This document shows, piece after piece, positions 6,539 to 12,134 of a DNA stretch of 12,134 nucleotides (position 1 is the first letter of the stretch; the number at the start of each line of letters is the position of its first letter). The notes under the pieces were generated by a model. It was not told the origin of the DNA, ran no database searches, and saw only the letters and a program-made list of their open reading frames with translations. Both the position numbers and the translations under genes were made by a program. Location: positions 1-12,134 of the forward strand of contig CAYJDG010000060.1 of NCBI GenBank assembly GCA_964368875.1, read 5' to 3'. Source of the stretch: CAYJDG01 sp964368875. GTDB taxonomy: Bacteria > Pseudomonadota > Alphaproteobacteria > Micavibrionales > Micavibrionaceae.

Positions 6539-7021
6539 TTAACCGCAAATGGGTTTAGCTTCAATAAATTTTGGTCTGATCGGATAATAGATTTGGGTTC
6601 CGGTACGGTCAGGCAACCAGTTTATCTCAATGCTCAAGGTACCAACCGGGCTGAAATACTCTGAGCCGTCATCAACCGGTAATTGGATCGTCGCGGTGAC
6701 AGCAGGACAAGCTTTATCACTTTCACCATCATGGCAAAAATTGGCGTACCCGTTGCTATCCATGCCCGTGCCGCCATCGGGTTTTAACGTCACTGGTTTT
6801 CCGGCCCGCAGATCGTCCAGTCCTTGCCGCCAAAGCGTTGCAGTAAATTTCTGACCACTGGCTGGCATATCAACGACCACGTTAAGTGCAGCACCGTCCC
6901 ACGGCGCACAGGTAGGCGTGAGAGTGGCATCAAAGACAACCGCAGCACGCCGCGCCATGGCATCACCTGCATGGAAAACCATGCAGGTGAACAGAGCGAG
7001 ATAGAAAGAAAGCTTTTTCAT
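6539..7021 (-). CDS. Secreted four-cysteine protein, paralogue A, unknown function
   Basis: Family not recognised. The 160-residue product has a Sec signal peptide (MKKLSFYLALFTCMVFHAGD, cleavage likely after AMA at residue 23). The mature domain carries four cysteines: C38 in PTCAPWDGAA, C96 and C105 flanking HDGESDKA, and C159 in the terminal Cys-Gly. The same framework occurs in the gene at 5652-6089. Compared with that copy, paralogue A has a longer Cys loop and an insertion near WLPDRTGTQIY. Its start codon overlaps the VWA stop as TAATG, and AGGG lies about seven bases upstream inside the VWA gene, so translation is probably coupled to the VWA protein. The mature protein would share the compartment with the VWA domain, so a physical interaction is possible but unproven. 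Confidence 0.88.
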   Translation of the reverse strand: MKKLSFYLALFTCMVFHAGDAMARRAAVVFDATLTPTCAPWDGAALNVVVDMPASGQKFTATLWRQGLDDLRAGKPVTLKPDGGTGMDSNGYANFCHDGESDKACPAVTATIQLPVDDGSEYFSPVGTLSIEINWLPDRTGTQIYYPIRPKFIEAKPICG

Positions 7022-9228
7022 TATTGAGCCCTGCCCGGAATACCTTGATATGGCATGCCACCTTGAGATTGCATCGCGGCAGCGGTCTTGGCCTGATAAA
7101 CGAGGTTGATGAATTCCGCGCGGGTGCCGTAAGGATCTGCACCTTTCGAGGCTTCGGCTAGTCTCAGCACATCATCATAAGTCATCGAGCCGGTGTATTT
7201 GCCACCTTTCAGCAACTGACCGAAGGTCGCAACAGCAACGGCCCAATTCGTTTCTTGCAGCGTGACCGGGTCGAGTTTCTCTTTCATCGGTACAACCGGG
7301 GTCGTGATCAGTTTGCTGGTGGTTTCATCTGGCAGTTTATAGCGGATTTTCAGGAAGCCATACTCGCCGTCATAAGGTTTTTCACCTTTGGTTGCAGGCG
7401 GCTCGTAACGGCTGGCATCAATCGCCTTGGCGGCACCAACCGGCGTGATCTCATAGATTGCGGTTACTTCAGCCCCGGCCCCGATATCACCGGCATCGAC
7501 TTTATCGTTGTTAAAGTCTTCGGTTTTGAGAGCGCGAGTTTCATACCCAACCAGACGGTACTCAGAGACCATCGCCGGATTGAACTCGACCTGGATTTTG
7601 ACATCCTTGGCGATGGTGAAGAGCGTCGAGCCTGCTTCACGGACGAGCACCTTGCGGGCTTCGTTGAGATTGTCGATATAAGCGGCAACCCCGTTTCCGT
7701 TTTGCGCGAGGCGCTGCATCATATCGTCATTATAGTTACCCGTGCCGAAACCGAGGACTGAGAGGAACACGCCGCTTTCGCGTTTGCGCTCGACGAAGTC
7801 CTGAAGTTCTTCAGGATTGGTGATACCGACGTTAAAGTCACCGTCGGTCGCAAGAATAACGCGGTTGACGGCCTCTTTATTAAAGTTAGCTTCTGCAAGC
7901 TGATAGGCGAGACGAATGCCTTCAGCCCCGGCGGTCGACCCGCCCGGCTGGAGATTCTGCAAGGCACTCAGGATAGTCGCCTTATCAGAGACAGGCGTCG
8001 GTGGTAGAACTGTTCCAGCAGCCCCTGCATAAACAACAATGGAAACCTTGTCGGTCGGCTTAAGGCTGTCGAGCAGCATGGTGAGCGATTGTTTCAGCAG
8101 CGGCAGTTTGTTCGGCTCATTCATCGAACCAGACACATCGAGAAGGAACACAAGGTTGCTGTCCGGTGCGGAGGCGCGTTCCATGTCATAGCCTTTGATA
8201 CCGACCGCCATCAGTTTACGGCCCTGGTGCCATGGCGAATCCTGCACCGTCACGCTGGCCTTGAACGGCTCCTCTTTCGAGGTCGGCAGCGGATAGGCGT
8301 AATCGAAATAGTTGATCAGTTCTTCGACGCGGACCGCATCGACCTGTGGCAGCGTGCCATTGGTAAGACTTTGACGGACGAAAGAATAGGACGCGGTATC
8401 GACATCAATTGAGAAGGTCGAAACAGGTTCCCGACCCACCTGCTTGGTGTCGTTCTGTTCGAAGTCTTTGAATTTGTCGCGACCAATTTCTTTGTCGGTG
8501 GCAACGATCACATCCTGAATGGGTACAGGCATCGATTTTGAATTGGCTGGTGGTGAAGCAGGCATTGCCATGATCTGAGCACCGCCCATTGGAGACGGAA
8601 CCGAAGGGGCCATTTCGGCTTCAGCAGGCATGGCGCGGTCAGCAAGACCATCGTCAGCCTTTTCTTTTTTCAGGATTTTTTGTTCTTCCTGACGGCGCAT
8701 CGCATCGGCAGTGGACCCATCCACAAAGTTTTGTGATGGAGCTTTTCTGGGGGCTTCTAGAGAGTCCAGAGGCTGAGCGTAACCTTCAGCGCGAGAATCT
8801 TTTTCAGCAGGAGCAAGGCTTTTTATCAGTCCTGAAATAGGTGACTCAGTAATATTGCTAGCAATATCGTTAAAGGTTTTCGAGCCATTTCCGCTAGAAG
8901 ATTTGCTATCAGTCGCAGCCAAATTGCTCTCAATTCTCGCCTGTGTGCTAGTCAGACGGCTATAAGGCGAAACTGCAAAAACCATCAGCGCAACGCATGC
9001 CGTTGCCATACCGCCGTAGATTACTTTTTTCTTACTAAAGGACATAGATTCCCTCCTCGTTGTGGGTTGTCTGTTCATCAGACGACCCCAGAGAGAGGTT
9101 CCTTGGGTGGTTTTTTGATTTTTTTCGAAGGCAGCCGTGGCGAGATTCAGCGCTTCCTTGCGCCGATTGTCGTTCGGGGCCGGAATCTCTTGCGATTCAA
9201 AGAGTTGCTTCAATTGAGAGTCATCCAT
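7021..9228 (-). CDS. Single-pass membrane protein with YfbK-like VWA domain and anti-sigma-like N-terminus
   Basis: A 735-residue protein. Residues 1-65 are predicted cytoplasmic, polar and helical (MDDSQLKQLFESQEIPAP), of the type seen on sigma-linked regulators, without a zinc-binding motif. One membrane helix follows at about 69-86 after a KKK cluster, so the rest should be periplasmic. Next come a low-complexity Ser/Ala/Pro/Met linker and the conserved preface to YfbK-type VWA proteins (STFSIDVDTASYSFVRQSL, ELINYFDYAYP). The VWA domain has a complete MIDAS: D364, S366, S368 (DVSGSM), T432 (GGSTAG) and D462 (ATDGD). The tail matches the YfbK/DUF3520 C-terminal region. ATG 9228 has AAGGAG nine bases upstream; upstream codons to 9303 would lie inside the sigma gene. 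It overlaps the sigma stop as ATGGATGA. Inference: it holds or releases the sigma factor in response to an envelope ligand bound at the VWA domain. Confidence 0.92.
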   Translation of the reverse strand: MDDSQLKQLFESQEIPAPNDNRRKEALNLATAAFEKNQKTTQGTSLWGRLMNRQPTTRRESMSFSKKKVIYGGMATACVALMVFAVSPYSRLTSTQARIESNLAATDSKSSSGNGSKTFNDIASNITESPISGLIKSLAPAEKDSRAEGYAQPLDSLEAPRKAPSQNFVDGSTADAMRRQEEQKILKKEKADDGLADRAMPAEAEMAPSVPSPMGGAQIMAMPASPPANSKSMPVPIQDVIVATDKEIGRDKFKDFEQNDTKQVGREPVSTFSIDVDTASYSFVRQSLTNGTLPQVDAVRVEELINYFDYAYPLPTSKEEPFKASVTVQDSPWHQGRKLMAVGIKGYDMERASAPDSNLVFLLDVSGSMNEPNKLPLLKQSLTMLLDSLKPTDKVSIVVYAGAAGTVLPPTPVSDKATILSALQNLQPGGSTAGAEGIRLAYQLAEANFNKEAVNRVILATDGDFNVGITNPEELQDFVERKRESGVFLSVLGFGTGNYNDDMMQRLAQNGNGVAAYIDNLNEARKVLVREAGSTLFTIAKDVKIQVEFNPAMVSEYRLVGYETRALKTEDFNNDKVDAGDIGAGAEVTAIYEITPVGAAKAIDASRYEPPATKGEKPYDGEYGFLKIRYKLPDETTSKLITTPVVPMKEKLDPVTLQETNWAVAVATFGQLLKGGKYTGSMTYDDVLRLAEASKGADPYGTRAEFINLVYQAKTAAAMQSQGGMPYQGIPGRAQ

Positions 9229-9751
9229 GCTTTCGCTCTCCTTCTTGTGCCGCAAGCTTCTTGCGGGCTTCATGTATCCGCCATGAGACGGTGCTTTCGG
9301 CACAGCCGAGCACCTCGGCGGCCTGTTTATGGGTTAAGCCCTCGCCAAAAACGAGCAACAACGCTTCGCGCTCGACCTCAGGCAACGCATCGACGCGGGC
9401 AAGTTGCTGCCGGGTCGAGAGGGCCTGTTCCGGAGATTGCTCACCGGAACTCACCTCTTCATCAATTTCGCCATGGCTGTGCCTTTTCTGGGACCGCTGC
9501 CAGTCGCGCGAGGTGTTCAGGACAATCGTATAAAGCCAGGTCGTGAACGCCGACTGGCCCCTGAAATCACGCAGATGGTCGGCAACCTTGATACAGGCAA
9601 GCTGGGTGACGTCTTCGGCATCGTGCTGAGAGCCACAAAAGCGGAACGCCATGCGGTAGATCGTCATATAATGACGATCCAAAAGATCGCGGAACGCTCC
9701 CGCGTCCCCGGCTTGTGCAAGCTCGATCAATCTGGCTTCCTGTGGGTCCAC
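9221..9751 (-). CDS. ECF-type RNA polymerase sigma factor
   Basis: A 176-residue sigma factor containing only regions 2 and 4. Region 2 covers about residues 20-90 (RHYMTIYRMAFRFCGSQHDAEDVTQ for core binding, then FRGQSAFTTWLYTIVLNTSRD). A short acidic Ser/Glu linker follows, then region 4 at about 118-165 (LPEVEREALLLVFGEGLTHKQAAEVLG and the recognition helix ESTVSWRIHEARKKL). It starts with GTG 9751, the only available start, because an in-frame TGA lies four codons upstream. The ribosome site is weak (AAAG), suggesting low expression. The last bases overlap the VWA gene by eight, a strong sign of paired regulation. I did not find a convincing autoregulatory promoter in the 71 bp upstream. 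Probable first gene of the unit, though read-through from the PEP-utiliser gene is possible. Confidence 0.93.
   Translation of the reverse strand: MDPQEARLIELAQAGDAGAFRDLLDRHYMTIYRMAFRFCGSQHDAEDVTQLACIKVADHLRDFRGQSAFTTWLYTIVLNTSRDWQRSQKRHSHGEIDEEVSSGEQSPEQALSTRQQLARVDALPEVEREALLLVFGEGLTHKQAAEVLGCAESTVSWRIHEARKKLAAQEGERKHG
9238..9243 (-). promoter_or_regulatory. Shine-Dalgarno site of the VWA gene, inside the sigma gene
   Basis: AAGGAG on the minus strand, nine bases before ATG 9228. It lies within the last codons of the sigma-factor gene and decides the VWA start. It is much stronger than the sigma gene's own site, implying more VWA protein than sigma factor from one message, as expected for a regulator in excess of its sigma factor. 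Confidence 0.7.
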
Positions 9752-9822
9752 GCAAGTCTTTCATAGGTATGACGCGGTGAAGATGAGGAACCTTGGCACA
9801 AAACTGATAAAAAAGGGAGAGA

Positions 9823-10851
9823 TCAGCCGAGGATATCCACGGTCCCAGCCGCCCCATCGACACTGAGCCAGACTGCGCCGTCACGGGCAGACAGCATGGT
9901 GAAGAACGGCCTGCCCAGACCCGTCACGCACGGCATGCCCTGCTCCCGGGCAATCGTGCAGGCGTGGGAGAGCGCTCCGCCTTCGGCATAAACGACCGCA
10001 GAGGCTTGCCCGAATAATTCGGTTGTTTCGGGTCGGGCCTTCAGGAACACAAGGATCAGCGGATCGGTCGTCACCGGCAGGGTCATATCGCGGCTGAGAA
10101 ATACTGCCCGTCCCGTGACCGCGCCACCACTGACCGGAAGACCGCGCCAAGACGTGGCCATCAAGACCTTGGCCGCGATATTCGCCGGCGCTTCGACTGG
10201 ATCATTCCAGAAATGTGGCGGCAGGTCGGGCAGATTGGCAGGATCTGGCCGTGGGACAAACCATGTATGCCAGGCAGACGACAAGGCGGTGCGGCGGATT
10301 TGAATTTTCTGAATGTCGCGGAGCGTCTTCTGTACAGCCGGAGAGAGCGGCGTGGGGTCCATCAGCCATTGCGCTAACATCGCGGGCGTGTGTGCCGGAA
10401 GTCGGGTTGTCATTGACAAGAGCGCAAGGCCAAGTGCAAGGCTCTCGATAACCCCCTCCTCCTGCGCGGCAGGCAGCGGAGACCCGTCTTTCAGCTTTTG
10501 TTCCAGATAGAGACTGAGGCGCAGTTGCTTCCATAGCAGGCCAAAGAAGCGCGGTCCCATGAAGGAAGTTTTATAGCTGAAGGACTGATCCGGCTCACGC
10601 ACGGTTTCGATACAGCCGCTGCTGATCATCTGCACGATGACCGACCAGTTGATGTAGGGACTGTTCTCATGAAAACGGAGGTGGTGAGTCTGGGGAGGAA
10701 TGCTGAGGCCGAGCGCACGTGCGGCCCTTGCCCACAGGCCCTCCGGGTCCGTCACATCGAAGATTTTCAGAAGCCGGTTGCGTTCCTCAGAGGTCAGCAC
10801 GGACGGCAAACCTGTATCTTCAGCGAAACGCATCCATAAGGTGTCATTCAT
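9823..10851 (-). CDS. Stand-alone PEP-utiliser (swivelling phosphohistidine) domain protein
   Basis: A 342-residue protein. The last third is the mobile phosphohistidine domain of the PEP synthase / pyruvate phosphate dikinase family: SGGAVTGRAVFLSRD, then ASAVVYAEGGALSHACTIARE with the phospho-accepting H296, and QGMPCVTGLG. The first 230 residues are helical and unassigned. Neither the ATP-grasp domain nor the PEP/pyruvate TIM barrel of the full enzymes is present, so it cannot perform their reaction alone. It may be a split subunit working with a partner encoded elsewhere, or a phosphotransfer module with a different acceptor (rifampin phosphotransferases use a similar domain). No signal peptide, so cytoplasmic. 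The start ATG 10851 overlaps the stop of the propeller gene as ATGA. Domain call is secure; function is not. Confidence 0.85.
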   Translation of the reverse strand: MNDTLWMRFAEDTGLPSVLTSEERNRLLKIFDVTDPEGLWARAARALGLSIPPQTHHLRFHENSPYINWSVIVQMISSGCIETVREPDQSFSYKTSFMGPRFFGLLWKQLRLSLYLEQKLKDGSPLPAAQEEGVIESLALGLALLSMTTRLPAHTPAMLAQWLMDPTPLSPAVQKTLRDIQKIQIRRTALSSAWHTWFVPRPDPANLPDLPPHFWNDPVEAPANIAAKVLMATSWRGLPVSGGAVTGRAVFLSRDMTLPVTTDPLILVFLKARPETTELFGQASAVVYAEGGALSHACTIAREQGMPCVTGLGRPFFTMLSARDGAVWLSVDGAAGTVDILG

Positions 10852-12134
10852 TTTCCAATCCCCAGAGCAGATACAGGGCCATAGGCGGCGATGCTGTATG
10901 GAGATGAAATATACAGGGTATCGTCATGAATGACAGGGGCTGCGTAGCTGCCATCGGCAATCTTGAAATGCATCAGCTCAACCCCGTCTAATGCACGGCG
11001 GATCGTCACCCTGCCCCCGGTCGGAACGGCAACCACTAGCGCCGGCATGGTGGCAGTGGCAGAAATGACCAGCGCATCCGAACGAAATTCGGTTCCCGCA
11101 CCCGCCATCCAGACGGTCTTACCGTCCTCGGTATTGACCGCCATCAGCGCACCGTTCTTCAATGCAAGGATTATGATTTTCTGATCGGCGAGGATCGAGC
11201 CGTCCGGCAAGGGCATGGCCGGTAGCTCGACACTCCAGCGAATTTTTCCATCGAGCCCGACCGAATGCAGCCAGCCTTTATCTGTTTCCTTGTTCAAACC
11301 GATCTGGCCGATGGCCGTGGTAAAGATCAGGCCGCCATCCGGAGACGCAAGAATGTCGCCCATCGAATTACCGGGTAATGGCGTTTCCCAAAGAGGTTTG
11401 CCAGTCTCAGGATCAAGCTCAAACAAAGCAGAGCCGGGAACATTATCATCCGGAGATAATTTTGCAGGTGCAAAGAGCCGTCCGTCCAGCATCAACGGTC
11501 TGACATCAAGATGCCCGATAGGGCTGCGCCATTTTACCGCGCCATCTTTTAAACCCAGCGACCACACTCCGTCCGCGCCTGCCGCGAACCAGATTTGATC
11601 CTTTTCAGCATCGATGATCGGTTCCGCTTCGAGATGGCTGCGGAATTTGCGTTCCCACATGACTTTGCCCGAAGCGATTTCAAAGGCGGTCATCGTCGCG
11701 CTTGGCGCGGTGTGCACGCCTTCACCAATCAGGCCGATCTTCCCGTCAATCGCGACAGAGGTAAAAACCGGTTCCTGCTTGGTCATGACCCAGACCCTTT
11801 GCCCGTCTTCAAGACGATGAGCCTCGAGCGTTTTGCCGTTTGTGCCGAAAAACATTTTTCCATCGGCGATCACAGGAGTACCAAGAATCTGGTACGGCAA
11901 GGCCTGTTCCCAGATCCGGCTGAACTCTTTTGCAGGTTCGGGCAAAGTAAGCGGGTAAACATACCGATCTACTTTTGAGAAGTCCGCCTCAGCGATTGCA
12001 ACCGATCCTTCAGCCTTACTTGGAACGGACATATAATGCCAGACGGCGATACCCGCCCCGGCCAAGACACACACACCAGCGAGTACTGCCAAGACGCGCA
12101 CACGGGGACGATGCCAGACCTTGATGCGCAAGAA
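10848..12134 (-). CDS. Membrane-anchored PQQ-like beta-propeller protein, open at window edge
   Basis: About 428 residues are visible; the frame is open at the right edge, so the true start may lie outside. A TTG at 12131 is the first possible start here. A basic segment (RIKVWHRPRVR) and one hydrophobic helix (LAVLAGVCVLAGAGIAVW) anchor it, with the remainder in the periplasm. The body consists of PQQ/BamB-type propeller repeats, recognisable from recurring 'pvI.dgk.f.g...g.l.A.d..tGk..W' units: GTPVIADGKMFFGTNGKTLEA, AFEIASGKVMWERKF, LGLKDGAVKWRSPIG, LDPETGKPLWETPL, VGLDGKIRWSVEL and MAVNTEDGKTVWMAG, probably seven or eight blades. It is not obviously a PQQ-dependent dehydrogenase (too short) and could be a scaffold or sensor. 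It is coupled to the PEP-utiliser gene by an ATGA overlap. Confidence 0.88.
   Translation of the reverse strand, partial: FLRIKVWHRPRVRVLAVLAGVCVLAGAGIAVWHYMSVPSKAEGSVAIAEADFSKVDRYVYPLTLPEPAKEFSRIWEQALPYQILGTPVIADGKMFFGTNGKTLEAHRLEDGQRVWVMTKQEPVFTSVAIDGKIGLIGEGVHTAPSATMTAFEIASGKVMWERKFRSHLEAEPIIDAEKDQIWFAAGADGVWSLGLKDGAVKWRSPIGHLDVRPLMLDGRLFAPAKLSPDDNVPGSALFELDPETGKPLWETPLPGNSMGDILASPDGGLIFTTAIGQIGLNKETDKGWLHSVGLDGKIRWSVELPAMPLPDGSILADQKIIILALKNGALMAVNTEDGKTVWMAGAGTEFRSDALVISATATMPALVVAVPTGGRVTIRRALDGVELMHFKIADGSYAAPVIHDDTLYISSPYSIAAYGPVSALGIGK

Noticed and set aside
7255..7761. 168-codon plus-strand open frame
   Set aside because: Antisense to the C-terminal half of the VWA gene; composition typical of a shadow frame.
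9229..9303. Longer VWA start at 9303
   Set aside because: It would lie wholly inside the sigma gene; ATG 9228 has an ideal AAGGAG and the ATGGATGA overlap.
9060..9546. Two overlapping plus-strand open frames near 9060-9546
   Set aside because: Both are antisense to the sigma gene and the VWA start, which have strong domain and overlap evidence.
9785..9795. GGAACC resembling an ECF/EcfG -35 element
   Set aside because: It points along the plus strand, away from the sigma gene, and no CGTT-type -10 follows at the right distance.
9785..9822. CTGAT...ATCAG hairpin followed by TTTT after the PEP-utiliser gene
   Set aside because: Only a five-base AT-rich stem with a 13-base loop; too weak to call a terminator.

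Overview
The window looks like an ordinary chromosomal segment of an alphaproteobacterium, sitting on a scaffold that contains one 100-N gap. The RpoD core reads as alphaproteobacterial, base composition is mid-GC, and the dnaG-rpoD order matches the 'macromolecular synthesis' arrangement. I cannot place it below class from sequence alone. Nothing indicates phage, plasmid, IS, CRISPR or RNA genes.

Layout. (1) 1-3672, minus strand: dnaG (primase, interrupted by the gap) followed by rpoD (housekeeping sigma factor, running off the left edge). (2) 3673-3787: a compact divergent promoter region. (3) 3788-5655, plus strand: pdxS, an unrecognised 78-aa ORF, and pdxT. The two Pdx proteins are the lyase and glutaminase of the DXP-independent pyridoxal-phosphate synthase. 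(4) 5652-9751, minus strand: a probable five-gene envelope unit. In transcription order it holds an ECF-type sigma factor, a single-pass membrane protein with a YfbK-like VWA domain, a secreted four-cysteine protein, a secreted protein with an NTR/TIMP-like pattern, and a second secreted four-cysteine protein that is a paralogue of the first. (5) 9823-12134, minus strand: an ATGA-coupled pair made of a membrane-anchored PQQ-like beta-propeller (open at the right edge) and a stand-alone PEP-utiliser phosphohistidine-domain protein.

How the genes work together. DnaG and RpoD serve replication priming and general transcription. PdxT releases ammonia from glutamine and PdxS uses it to build PLP. 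In the sigma-VWA unit the sigma stop codon overlaps the VWA start codon (ATGGATGA), and the VWA stop overlaps the next start (TAATG), so sigma factor, membrane sensor or regulator and first exported product are probably translated together. My inference is an envelope-surveillance or secreted-protein regulon whose sigma factor is controlled by the cytoplasmic N-terminus of the VWA protein. The exported cysteine-rich proteins have no function I can name, and this unit is the best candidate in the window for something undescribed.

Boundaries are tight. pdxT and the last gene of the envelope unit are convergent and share one CTAG as stop codons on both strands, with no terminator between them. 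Intergenic stretches are all under about 120 bp, so no 300-bp region lacks a gene.
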